From: Mastigamoeba balamuthi
Lineage: Eukaryota; Evosea; Mastigamoebida; Mastigamoebidae
Reading direction: 5' to 3'
Length of the DNA stretch: 64,000 nt
Assembly: GCA_902651635.1 (NCBI GenBank)
Contig: CACRSC010000077.1
Location: forward strand, 1 to 64,000
This document shows positions 43,198 through 53,960 of this stretch, in pieces (the stretch's first letter is position 1; every line of letters begins with the position of its first letter). The translations under genes and the position numbers were made by a program. The notes under the pieces were generated by a model. The model was not told the origin of the DNA, made no database searches, and saw nothing but the letters and a program-made list of their open reading frames with translations.

Positions 43198-45306
43198 TCA
43201 TTTGGTTGTGAGAAGAAAGAGTGGTAAAATAGAGGTGGGCTCGAAGCACACAAACTCGTCGGCCTGCAGTGCCGTGTCCTCTACGCCGAGTGCTGCAAGG
43301 CTCCACCTCGGTCTTGTGTCTGCGGATGTTGTCTTGCTGCAGACGACCGCGTAGTGGGCATCGTACCCCAGGACGTTCTCTCTGCCCATGAGCTTTGCCC
43401 GAGCCTCCAGCGGGCTCTCCACCGCAGGGAACACCTTGTTGGCAGCCACGAGGCAGATCAGCATCGACGCACTCCTTAGCTGGGCGTAGCTCATGCTCGT
43501 CGTGAGGTAGTAGCCCTGTGAATAGTGAGCGGGATGTATGCAGACTGTGGAGAGGGTGTGGGCTTTGCTTCATACCTTCCCGAGGGGCCCGTCCTCCTTG
43601 GGCAGCTGTGCGAAGCCGAGCTCTGCACATCTCAGGGCGTCTTCGGCCTCTAGGGGACAGATCATGGGCACTAGCGTGACGTTGGGGAACTGGCAGCGGA
43701 TCGCAGAGTGCCACGGGGCATTGGCGGCGTTGCTGTGCCACTTGAGGCTGAGGCTCATGCGCGCTGCGACGATCTTGGGGCGTATCTCAGCGTCTGCCCC
43801 GTTTATCAGGTTGTCGGGGGAATTGCCGCCATCGGCCGTCGGTAGCCTGTAGGTCGCGGAGGAGTCGAGCCAATCCTCGGTGGTCTGCGCGCACCGCAGC
43901 CTCAGAGCGGCCTGGAAGAAGCAGTGCTCTGCCAGGGAGTTCTGCAGCAACTCGAGCATCGCGATGCGGCCACTGAAGGCGCTTCCCCTCAGGTGCTGGC
44001 ACAGGAACATGCCGATATGCTTCGAGACCGCTGCATCCGCGTTGGGCACGCGCGTGGCACCCGCGATGTCCGCGAGCGGCATTCCCTCGGAGCCAAAGGG
44101 CCCGATCTTCTTGGAGCAGAGGTAGTAGCACCCCTGCGCCGGGACGACCCCCTGCGCGACCCGCAGCCACCGCAGCCCCGCCCACACGTCGGGCAGCAGC
44201 TCCTGCAGCGCAGACCACACCCGCGGGGTCGCTTCTGGCTTCCGCTCGGGCTTTGTGATGCGCAGTGTCTGCGCCCTGTGCGCCTGTGCCGACAGGAACT
44301 CGACGGCGACGTCGCCGAGGAGCTGCCGGGCCATGGCGACGCACTGCGCAGGGAACTCGGCCCCCCGCGAGGCCAGCACGCTGCAGATCTCGACGTTGCC
44401 CGCAGCCCCGTGCATCGCGGCGGCGACGATCGGAGTGCTGCCCGTCGCCGTCGCCTTGCCGACGTCGGCCCCGGCGCCGATGAGCATGCGGGCGATGGCG
44501 AGGTGCCCGCGCTCGCAGGCGGCGTGCAGCGGCGTCGCTCCCCCGGCGTCGGGCATGTCGACCGAGGCCCCCGAGGCCACCAGGACCTCCGCCACGCCGG
44601 CGAACCCCCGGCCGCAGGCGGCGACGAGCGGGGTGCTGCCGTCGCGGGCCCTGACGTCGGGGTCGGCCGCCACCGAGAGCAGCAGGAGCGCGAGGTCGCG
44701 GTGGCCGCCCTCGGCAGCCACGTGCAGGGCCGTCTTGCCCTCGCCCGGGGTCACGCAGGCGTCGGGCATCACGCCGGCGCCCAGCAGCACCTGCGCGACT
44801 GACGTGTCGCCGGCGGCGCAGGCGACCAGCAGCGGCGTCATCCCGTCGGGCGCCACGTACTCTGCGGCCATGACGCGGTTCGTGACGATCGCGATGGCCG
44901 ACACGAGGTCCCCGGCCCGCGCGGCGTCCATGAGGGCCTCGCCGTCCGGTTTCGGCTTGGCCCCGGTGACGTCACGAGAATCTGCCCGCGTCACCGGCTG
45001 CGTGGCAGATTCTCTCTCCTGGGCCAGCAGAGCGAGCGGGTTGAACAGGAACGACGCCCCCCGCGTGTCGAGGAACCTAAGGCGGCCCGAGCGCGGGTCC
45101 GGGCGGGCCTGCCAGCCAGGGGGGACCGCGATCTGCGAGCGGGCGGCGTCGGGCAGCAGACGCACAACGCGGCCTGCGGGGTCCGTGTAGTGGAAGCGGT
45201 CCACGCCGCGCTCCTGGCGCAGGTCCCAGCCGGGGGGCAGCCCCAGGGCCCAGCCGGCGGACAGCGACGTGCCGCGTGCGTGTACGGCCCTTTCGGGTTT
45301 GTTCAT
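43198..45306 (-). CDS. WW-like and ankyrin-repeat protein
   Basis: Exons complement(43198..43515, 43576..45306), 682 aa. Two WW-like modules lie at the N-terminus (LPPGWDLRQERGVDRFHYTD and VPPGWQARPDPRSGRLRFLD); in both the second Trp is absent, so ligand binding may be altered. Five or six canonical ankyrin repeats follow (for example GMTPLLVACAAGDTSVAQVL, GKTALHVAAEGGHRDLALLL, GATPLHAACERGHLAIARML). The C-terminal 350 residues (PDVWAGLRWLRVAQG, GCYYLCSKKIGPFG, FSGRIAMLELLQNSL) are not recognised; their Cys and Trp content suggests a folded domain. Probably a scaffold. The single intron is 60 nt. The 3' end lies only 19 nt from that of cyclase C on the other strand. Confidence 0.8.
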
Positions 45307-45581
45307 TTCCGTCAGGCGGGCGAGATATTCTGTGGGACGGATAATATCTGGTCATGACGCCCTCTGACGTCACGGCGGCCGGAGGCCCACGCGGCCGTCA
45401 CCTGATGTGCGCAGCAGACAATGGAGGGTTATCAGCAGGCGGAGGCCACAGGCGCAGGTTTGACACGTCACCAAGTACTATCTTTCTCTCCACCGGTCTC
45501 GCATATCAGCAGCACACCCTAAGCCGTCGCCGCCTCTCGACACCGGATCTCACCCGTTTTCAGCCCCCCTTGCCGCCAGCC
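45307..45581. promoter_or_regulatory. Short divergent promoter region with palindrome
   Basis: 275 nt separate two divergent start codons. AGATATT (45323-45329) and AATATCT (45343-45349) form a perfect inverted repeat, which would suit a bidirectional element. The function is inferred. Confidence 0.45.
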
Positions 45582-47262
45582 ATGTTCTTCGACAACACCG
45601 AGCAGCTGCCCCCGGACCCCGTGCTGGGCGTCGGCGTCGCGTACAACAACGACCCCACGCCGACGGTGCAGAGCAAGCCCGATGACCTCATCAAGGTCAA
45701 CGTCGGCGTACGCGTCTCCCGGCCCGCAGCCCCGTCTTTCGTCGGTTCCGTGACGCGTCTGGGGGGCGGGGGGCGCAGGTCGGCACGTACAAGGACGAGA
45801 ACGGCGCGGCGTACGTGATGCCCGTCGTCGCCAAGGCCGAGCGCGCCGTCGTCGACGAGAAGATTCCGTCGGGCAAGGAATATCTGCCCATCGACGGCCT
45901 GGCCCCGTTCCGCGTGGCCGCGGGCAAGCTGATGTTCGGCACCGCCACCTACGAGTCCCTCGCCCCGCACGTAAGTCTGCGCCGGTGCCGCCCTCACGAA
46001 CACACACTTTCCCCGCCTGTGGCCTCTTTTCTAGAAGGGATTTTTCTCAAGAATCTCCCTGAAGGATATTTTCCCGTCGTGACCCCCCGTCCGCTTCCCC
46101 ACCCGCTCCCCCACAGATGGCGTCGACGCAGGCGCTGTCGGGCACTGGCGCGGTGCGCCTGATCGCGGCGCTGCTGGACAAGCTGCTGCCCAAGCCTGCG
46201 ACGGTGTACGTGTCGAACCCGTCGTGGCCCAACCACAAGAACATCTTCCTGCAGGCGGGCTTCGCCTCGGCCCGCGACTACCGCTACGTGACCCCCGCCG
46301 GCGCCTTTGACGAGGCCGGCATGCTGGCCGACGTGCGCGGCGCGCCCCGCGGCAGCGTGTTCATCGTGCAGGCCTGCCCCCACAACCCCACGGGCGTCGA
46401 CCCGACGCCTGCCCAGTGGGAGGCCATCGCCCGCGCCGTCCACGAGAGCGGCCACTTTGTCGTCGTCGACTCGGCCTACCAGGGCCTCGCCAGCGGCGAC
46501 CCCGCGGCCGACGCCGGGCCCATCCCGGCCCTGGCGGCCTCTGGCGTCGAGTTCGCCGTCTGCCAGAGCTTCTCCAAGACGCTCTCGCTCTACTGCGAGC
46601 GCGTCGGCGTGCTCCACGTCATCTGCACGAGCCCCAAGGCCTCTGCGGCCGTCCTGAGCCAGCTCAAGGCGCTGGCGCGCGCCATGTACTCGAACCCGCC
46701 GGCGCACGGGGCGCGCATCGCGGCCAGGGTGCTGGGGACGCCCGAGCTGCTGGCCGAGTGGCGCGAGGACATCAAGCACATGGTCGCCCGCATGAACCGC
46801 ATGCGCACCATGCTCTACGCCGAGCTGCAGCGCCTCGGCACCCCCGGCGAGTGGTCCTGCGTCACCAACCAGCGCGGCCTCTTCTCCCTGCTCCCCGTCA
46901 CTCGTGCGCTCTCCCTCTGCCCTCTGCCCTCTGCCCTCTGCCCTCTGCCCTCTGCCCTCTGCCCTCTGGAGATGCGCCGTGAAGAGGCTGGGATGGCCTC
47001 CAGTTCCTTGGGACGGGAGTTTACTTTTTGTGTGGTGTGCGAATGTTGGCGGCCCTTCCGAAACACTGGCACCCTCAAAGGGTCGCAGCAAACGGACTGA
47101 CTGACACGCGCGACAACAGCCCAGCACGTGGAGCAGCTGCGCGACAAGTGGCACGTGTACATGATGAGCAGCGGCCGCATCAACATCGCGGGCCTGACGG
47201 AGCGCACTGTGCCGTACTTCGCACGTGCCCTCGACGACGTTGTGAGGCACCCCAAGCTCTGA
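45582..47262 (+). CDS. Aspartate aminotransferase
   Basis: PLP enzyme interconverting aspartate plus 2-oxoglutarate with oxaloacetate plus glutamate. Exons 45582..45707, 45779..45970, 46117..46903, 47120..47262, 415 aa, normal for class I aminotransferases. Visible: DNTEQLPPDPVLGV, VGTYKDENGA, SGTGAVRL (PLP phosphate site), CPHNPTGVDP (Asn binding PLP), VVDSAYQGLASG (Asp and Tyr), SFSKTLSLYCERVG with the Schiff-base Lys, YSNPPAHG with the following Arg, and GRINIAGL at the substrate-Arg region. No targeting peptide precedes the mature N-terminus, so it is probably cytosolic. Donor 3 (ACT-C/GTGCGC) was chosen because it restores VTPQHVEQLRDKW. Intron 3 contains eight copies of a 7-bp repeat. 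Confidence 0.95.
46913..46968. repeat. Minisatellite (CCCTCTG)8
   Basis: Eight perfect tandem copies of CCCTCTG lie in intron 3 of the aspartate aminotransferase gene. Seven-base units in a coding frame would shift phase, in line with intronic placement. It is pyrimidine-rich and sits about 150 nt before the acceptor. Confidence 0.95.
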
Positions 47263-48156
47263 GCCTCACTCCCCTTACCCCACACCCTCGTGGGCACCTG
47301 ATGCCGCCAAACATGTTGGAGACTTTTGTCGCAAAGTTAATGTTGTCTGGGGTGATCTGGAGGCTCTGATGCAGTGATGAGGCTGCAACAGGATAACGCC
47401 ATCAGAATCATCTGGACTCTCTCATCACCTTTTGTCACCATCACCTCGCACATGCGAAGACGCCATGCGACACTGAAGCTGGTACGCATCAACGAAAGGT
47501 AATTGACGAAGATTATTAAATCTATGGAGGAACGAGCCGTATGTTCCGTACTTTCATAATTGGCTCGGAGCCGAGAGCTGAACCCTCACATTGTGGTTGT
47601 GGGACATGAACGACCAGCAGATAGCATGCGACATATCATATCAGCAGATTACTGGAAAAAACATTTGAAAAATTGCGCATGCTCCTTGGGTGTGCAATTT
47701 TTAGCCATTCCAACGATTTGGAGCTTTTTACTGCGATTGGTGATCCTGCTCCGCCCGTGGTGGTTGTTCCTTGTTGATGCGTTACGGCGCGGCACGCTCG
47801 TGAGATAACCGCCGAAACGGGAAGGAGGTGCAGAAGTGGAGAACGCTTATTCCTCATCTCAAGCGGCCACCAAAAGCAGGCGTTACTTCACTGCACGTTT
47901 GCCGGTTATGGCTCGCAAAGATTATTCGCTTGTTGAGAATGGGGATCAGCATTTGTCGAGCTAGTCAGCACTCTGCGACGCAGGGCGACCACCTACAATG
48001 GAATGCCCGCAGACAAACTCTGCCGGATGAGGATTTCCCCTGGAAGTTGTCCGCAATCGGACTGACAATCGGTTAGACATCAAAGAGGGAATAATATCTC
48101 TGGGGTTTTTGAGTTTCACGAAACCGTGTTCAGTTATCCACTTCCCTATCGTGTGC
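47263..48156. other. Intergenic, no gene recognised
   Basis: About 900 nt between aspartate aminotransferase and the M6 peptidase, both plus strand. It is less GC-rich than the flanking genes. Short open frames (for example 47560-47808) have no supporting features. Confidence 0.4.
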
Positions 48157-51100
48157 ATGAAAGCACTGCTTGCTTTCCTTCTAGCCGCGGCTTTCGTGGC
48201 CGTGGTCCGTGCCGCCCCTGTTCGCAGCGGGCCCATCGACCTCCCGCTTCCCGACGGCTCGAGCCTCACAGTCTGGGCGACAGGCGACGAGTGTACGTGA
48301 ACCCTTCGAGTTTCGGCTAACGTGCAAGTGGTGACACTGCACCGGGGCTCATGTGCACCTTTCCGCGCAGTCACGGGACTTCGCTATGTCGACAGCGCGG
48401 GGCGCCATGTGTTCCTCTCGGAGGACGGATACGCCTCGTACTTCGACGCGGAGCTGGGAGCCCCGGGCGCTCCGCTCATGTCGCGGAGGCATGCAGAGCA
48501 GCAGGCGAGCTATGCGACGCGCGACCTGCCGCCCGAGTGGGACGAGAAGGCCATCCAGAGGCGCGCGAGGTTCAACCAGGAGCTCGGCGAGGCCGCTGCC
48601 AAGCGCTCGAGGCCCCACAGCACCGAGCCGCTGCTGTTCATTCTCGCCCAATACCCCGACTTCCCCACCAAGTCCACTACCAAGGACCAGTGCGCTCACT
48701 CTGCGGTATCCAAGCTGTGCTGACTTGCCCCGCTCCAGCATCAACAAGGTAGTGTTCGGCGACTCGACGGACGGGACGACGGTGAACTCGTATTACAGGA
48801 TCAACTCCAAGGGCAAGTTTCAGTTCTCGCGTGCGCCAGAGAGTTCCGACGTCAAGGACGACGGCATCGTAGGGCCGATCACGATCCAGTGCGAGTGGCT
48901 CAACCACTCGCAGTGGGGCGTGTACCCCGACTACTCGTGCCTGCAGAGGGAGGGACTCCTCGGCGCGGCGCCTTACGTCGACCTCAAATCGTTCGACACC
49001 AACAACGACAAGATCATCTCGGGCTCGGAGCTGCACGTCGTCCTCGTCATCGCCGGTGGAGAGATGGGCGCGCTGGCGCAAACCCCGAGTGGTATCAGCA
49101 AGTGCCCGCACGTGTGGGGGTTTATGCAGCCGGGGTCTGCGTTCAAGGTCCAGGCGCAGGGCATCACGTATGGCGAGCACGTAATCATCGGCGAGAACTG
49201 GGGGCCCGACTGCGACACGCCCTTCGGCATCGGCACCGTCTCCCACGAGCTCGCGCACACGATGACAGTCCCGGATCTGTACTCCCTGGACAGAGGCGAG
49301 AGCATCATCGGCCCGTGGTGCCTGATGGACGGCGGCAACTGGAACAACCACGGGCACAACCCCGGCATGATGTGCCCCTTTGTCCGCGAGTACCTGGTAT
49401 CGTCGACTCTCACCGTTTGACCCCCTTCGGCACTCACCCCCTCGCTCGCAGGGATGGCTGACCCCCACCAAGGTCTCCGGCACCGCTGCGCTGTCCCTCA
49501 AGCCCACCGCCGTGGACCCCGACCAGGTCCTCCAGTTTGGCGACAACCCCAACGGCGTCGACTGGGAGTGGAACGCGCACAAGGGTGTCGGCGAGTACTT
49601 CCTCGTGGAGAACAGGCAGAAGGTCGGCATCGACACCTACCTCGTGGGCAGCGGCGTGCTCGTCTGGCACGTCAATGAGGCCGCGCCCATCACGTCCAGC
49701 CATCTCAGCGCCACCTCGTGGATCACGAGGATTCAGAGGCACAGCCATGCAATACGGTCAGCGACTAACACCACCGACGACGTCCTGACGGACTCCGTTC
49801 GTCAGTCCATCTACTGCGGCTTCAACGGCGCCGCCCCCGACACGATTCTCGACAACGACGGCAAGTCGTGCGTGTCGCTCAGCGCAGCGGTAGACAGCAC
49901 CTCGCGTGTGGCCACGATCGAGCCCTACACCGACAGCGCGTGCTCGCCGTGTTCCTATGGACAGGACGGGATTGCGTCGCCGACGCAGGAGTACAACGTC
50001 ATAGAGAGGTTCGGGTTCCAGCTGGCCCAGCTCCAGGGCGCCGCCGTTCTTTCCTTCACCGACGGGTTCGCGACGGTCTCTCTGCCGTGGGCTGTCCCCT
50101 TCTTCGGCGGGTCCTACACGAAGATGTTCGTCGCTGCCAAGGTGAGCTCCGTCCTCCTATGATCCCCAGGCCAGCACGTCTGACGCTCTTGATTTAGGGG
50201 TACATCAACTTCGCGTCGTTGAACACGGCCCTCTACGGGAGTGGCAAGTTCCCCACCATCGCCCCGTTCTCTGGCAACACTGTCGCGACCTCTGTCTCAA
50301 TGAGCACTCAGAACTGCTCCGCGCCTTTCGCGTACGCTACACTCGCATTGCGTAGTGTGTTCTCACGTAAAACAACAGCGCGGGCCCGTGCGTTGTGGTC
50401 CAGTGGGTCAAGACGGGGCTCACGTTCCAGGCTGTGCTCAGCTCAAAGGGTGATATCTACTACGTCTACTCGGGCTCCGACACCTCTGGCAGCTTCAAGA
50501 CCTTTGTGAACCCCGGATCCCAGGGCACCCTGACGGACGCTGGGACCTTCTTCACTACGGGCTACTCGTGGACAGACCCCTCGCAAACCCCCGCTGCGCT
50601 GCAGTGGTCCCCCAAGCCCACCGGGCTGACCAAGCTCCCGTGGACCGCGTCGTTCGACACAGCCGACTGGAGCGCCAGCTGGTTCACTGTTCTCAATGCC
50701 CAGGTCGGCAATACCTGTGGATCGTCCTCTGGCAAGGCCCTTACCTTCACGCCGCAGAGCGGGCTTAACCGCTTTGCGTTGCCGTATGGCTTCGACGTGT
50801 CTGGGTGCGCCAGTGTGTCAGTGTCGTTCGTCGTGGGCCCGTCCTCCAGCTCGGCGGAGTGCACCCCGTCGTCCAACGGGGTGTTCTTCGGTTACGTCTT
50901 CGGCCCTCTGCAGTACACTCCCTGGACATGGGTCCACGCCGGCACGAATTCCAGCACAATTGCAGTGCCGAAGAACTCTGGCAGCCTCTACATCGCGTAT
51001 AACCTCATGAATGCGAACGGGATGTTCTTCCTTGACGACATCAGTGTCACGTGCTCGGCGCAGGGTGCCTCATCGTCCCACACGGCGAGCTCCGTGCACA

Positions 51101-51252
51101 CGGTTTCCAGCTCGAAGAAGCCCGGCTCACACAGCGCATCGTCGCCCAGCGCTATTTCGCACAGCTCACACAAGTCTGCATCGGGATCCGCCGGCTCGTC
51201 ATCGATCGTTGTCTGCGGTGCTCTCCTTGCGTCACTGCATCTCCTCTTCTAG
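48157..51252 (+). CDS. Secreted M6-type (immune inhibitor A-like) metallopeptidase, probably GPI-anchored
   Basis: Exons 48157..48292, 48371..48689, 48739..49396, 49452..50141, 50198..50331, 50379..51252, 936 aa. A signal peptide (MKALLAFLLAAAFVAVVRA) opens the protein. The prodomain ends before PLLFILAQYPDFPTKS. The catalytic core has the zinc motif HELAHTMTVPDLYS (HExxH with a downstream Asp) and LMDGGNWN, then YFLVENRQ and GVLVWHVNE, all typical of M6 peptidases. After the peptidase come a beta-sandwich-like region and a MAM-like jelly-roll ending DDISVTC, a Ser/His-rich stalk of about 50 residues, and a terminal hydrophobic segment (SIVVCGALLASLHLLF) with no cytoplasmic tail: a GPI-attachment pattern. 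It would degrade proteins outside the cell or in phagosomes. Five short GT-AG introns. Confidence 0.88.
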
Positions 51253-52044
51253 GCACGTGAGATCAATCGAAAGCGAAAGTAATTCATGTTCATGTTCGGC
51301 TCATTTGCTCTCCTTTTCAATGCGTTGGGCTTCAGGGTTGGAAAGAAATGAGGTGCACAGTCAGTAACATTGGATAACGGGGTGAGGCCTCTGGAATAGA
51401 TAGATTGCCAGGAATCAGAAAGCAATTCCCATCTTCTCTTTTCAGACAAATATACTACTTTCGGGCAAGAATTACGTAATTATGATCGAGAAACAAGTTT
51501 AATTGCATCAAAATCCCTTGTACCAGTTCCAGAGAACAGAGTCCAAAACTTGATGAAGAAATTGAAACGTAATCAATCACCTTCGCTCTGAGCCCCTGGA
51601 CGGTTCATATTCACTCCACAGACCTGTAGACCACAGCACTGCGCATGGTCTATAGATTGTAAAGTAACAGGGTAGTTCATTCCCTATGGCAGGATAATCT
51701 TACTGAGTCAGAGTGGTATGTGACAAATTCGGTTTCTTTTGAATTCCTATGATAACTTCATCATCTTATGGTCATTCTCTTCACAGCCTAAGTACGATTT
51801 AACTGATTTAAGGGAGTGAACCAAAGCACAGCACGTTCACGCAATATACTCTCGAACAGAAGGTACTCCAATCAAGGAAGAGGTTGTTCAAAGGAATACT
51901 ACAGTTGACAGTATGTACAGATTTTATTTGGAGACTTAGGATTTGAATTGGTCCTGATGCTGGTTATTGTTCAGCGAAACCCCCTCAATACGTTTCTCTC
52001 TTTTCTCTCATATTTTGTGTCGGAAGTGGCCCCCTTATCAAGCT
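51253..52044. other. AT-rich convergent intergenic region
   Basis: About 790 nt between convergent genes, visibly more AT-rich than the rest of the window (for example 51460-51560 and 51720-51960). No open frame, RNA or repeat was recognised. Confidence 0.5.
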
Positions 52045-53943
52045 TCAGCAGTGGTTGGAATTGAGGACTACCGCTTTGGCATGCATCTCCGTAATGATGA
52101 TCTGTGCAGCCTTAATAGGGTCCATCTCCAATGTGAACTTTGCACCCACAACTCCGTGCAGCCCGTCAAGCAGCAGCTTTGCCACCTCTTCGCTGCCGGT
52201 AACAGGTGGAGCCAGGCCCAGGTATGTGCTAATTCCACTACCGACAAAGTAGCTGCCAATTGCGAGTGCCTTCTCGTGCATCCACTCGGGTGCTGCAGCG
52301 GCAACTGGAAGATCGCTGATATCGCATCCGAAATCGCTTGCAAGTGCAGTATACAGACCAAGTATCCGGCTGTTGTCCACGCACGAACCGAAATGAAGCA
52401 CTGCGGGCAGCGAGTACTTCTGGCAGAGCTCAACCAGGCCTCTGGACTCCAAGGTCTTGAGTTCACGGACGTACTGCAGAGAGAGCATGCCTGCCTTGAG
52501 GCACGCAGCAGCGCTGCATCCTGTTGTCACCACGAGTACACCACTCCGTGCGAGCTCGCCTGCGAGTGCCAATGGTCCGTAGTCCTGCTTGAGCTTGACA
52601 TTGTTGCACCCCACAATGGCCACAATCCCTCTGAGCTCTCCTGATTGCAGCGCGGACACCAGAGGGCTGAGCGACCCTCCCAGGGCTGCTCTCAGTTGGT
52701 CAACTCCAAAGCCAGCGACTCCCTCAGCAGTGGCACCTGGGATGTGCACGCGGCTGTGATCGCGGTTCTTGAAGTTCTCGACGGCCACGCGTATGATATC
52801 CCTCGCCACCTCGAGCCCCCTGTTCTCGTGGAACTCGATATGCCTTGTGCCTGGGAACCGAGCGACGGGTGAAGTTGAGATGAATTGCGTGTGATAGCAT
52901 GCGGCCGTCGCTGGGAGTGCTGGCATCACACACTGCACGTCAACCACCATCACTTCGATTGCTCCTGTGACGATGACGAGCTCCTGCTGAAGGAAGTTAC
53001 CTACCAATGGTATGCCATATCTCGCGAGGATCTCGTGCCCGGTGCAGCACATTCCACACACGTTTATGCCCCCACCGGCACCCATCATGTGTGCGAGCTC
53101 TTCTAGTTCCTTCTCACGCGAGGCCTCGGCGATGCAGCGGGAGAGCGAGGGATCGTGACCGTGAACGAGTAAGTTGACGGAGTCTGAGCGAAGGACCCCA
53201 AAGTTGCCACGGATGGTCACGGGCCTGGGAACGCCGAGGAGAACGTCGGTGAGCTCCGTGGCTATCATCGAGCCGGACCAGCCGTCGGCTAGTGACACTC
53301 GCAGCGCCGCGAGGAGAATACTGGCCGCGTCTGCATCGACTCCCATAGATGTGCGGTGCATCAGCTCGACGACCTCGCGGTCAATGGCCCTCGGAATGAT
53401 TCCGAGCTTCTCCCACAGAGCCTTGCGTGTTGCTGGGGCGCGTGTGCGCACGAAAAGAGGATTAAGATCCCTCCCACAGTCATCGACATCGCACTGCCCA
53501 AACTCCGCGAGCATGGCCTTACCCAGTATCAGGCACAGGCTTTGGATATTCCCCGCACACTCGAGTACTGCCTGGTCCCCAACGGCCTCCCGGACAAGGC
53601 TCTGGAGCTTCTCTGTGCTCCTTACCATTGATGCACCAACGAGCCCCTTCCCGATCAGGAGTAGAGTGCGGGCGATGCAGCGCCCGTGGTCACTGTGTGC
53701 ACTGGTGCCGGCAGCAATTGCACGCGCAAGGTTACGAGACACAACGACGGCAGCAGAAGCACCGCAAATTCCGACAGGTCGCGCCCTGTTGAGACTGCAG
53801 GGACCCATAGCGCAATTCCTGCAGCACGTCCCTGACACCCCGGTGGGACATTGCGGCAACATGTCCTGGTAGCGGTCCCAAACAGTAGATATGCTCGCTT
53901 GCCTTGCCCGATCGAGCAGCCCGATGACTCCTGGATCCACAGA
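52045..53943 (-). CDS. cooS: Ni-Fe carbon monoxide dehydrogenase, catalytic (CooS-type)
   Basis: Anaerobic CODH interconverting CO plus water with CO2, two electrons and two protons at a [NiFe4S4] cluster. About 635 aa, full family length. The cluster D/B ligands are in QCPTGVSGTCCRNCAMGPC, then GICGA. C-cluster ligands: His in LVHGHDP, Cys in MCCTGHE, VDVQCVMP, IVGCNN, TTGCSAA and HFGSCVDNSR. The acid-base His (AHSDHGR) and Lys (PEWMHEK) are kept. This separates it from hybrid-cluster protein, whose ligand pattern differs. There is no ATG upstream of Met in RYQDM; the frame is open upstream to a stop inside the preceding oxidoreductase gene, and a 41-nt intron (53944-53984) would join the two in frame. 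No introns inside the CODH part: probably a bacterial acquisition (inference). Confidence 0.93.
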   Translation of the reverse strand, partial: SVDPGVIGLLDRARQASISTVWDRYQDMLPQCPTGVSGTCCRNCAMGPCSLNRARPVGICGASAAVVVSRNLARAIAAGTSAHSDHGRCIARTLLLIGKGLVGASMVRSTEKLQSLVREAVGDQAVLECAGNIQSLCLILGKAMLAEFGQCDVDDCGRDLNPLFVRTRAPATRKALWEKLGIIPRAIDREVVELMHRTSMGVDADAASILLAALRVSLADGWSGSMIATELTDVLLGVPRPVTIRGNFGVLRSDSVNLLVHGHDPSLSRCIAEASREKELEELAHMMGAGGGINVCGMCCTGHEILARYGIPLVGNFLQQELVIVTGAIEVMVVDVQCVMPALPATAACYHTQFISTSPVARFPGTRHIEFHENRGLEVARDIIRVAVENFKNRDHSRVHIPGATAEGVAGFGVDQLRAALGGSLSPLVSALQSGELRGIVAIVGCNNVKLKQDYGPLALAGELARSGVLVVTTGCSAAACLKAGMLSLQYVRELKTLESRGLVELCQKYSLPAVLHFGSCVDNSRILGLYTALASDFGCDISDLPVAAAAPEWMHEKALAIGSYFVGSGISTYLGLAPPVTGSEEVAKLLLDGLHGVVGAKFTLEMDPIKAAQIIITEMHAKAVVLNSNHC

Positions 53944-53960
53944 CTCGATTCTCCCGACAG

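Noticed and set aside
46913-46968. CRISPR-like array
   Set aside because: The units are 7 bp with no spacers: a simple minisatellite.
52045-53943. Assignment as hybrid-cluster protein (hydroxylamine reductase), common in anaerobic protists
   Set aside because: The two families are related, but the cysteine spacing of clusters B and D and the HGH, CCTG, VDVQC, GCNN, TTGC and GSCVDNSR motifs are those of CO dehydrogenase.
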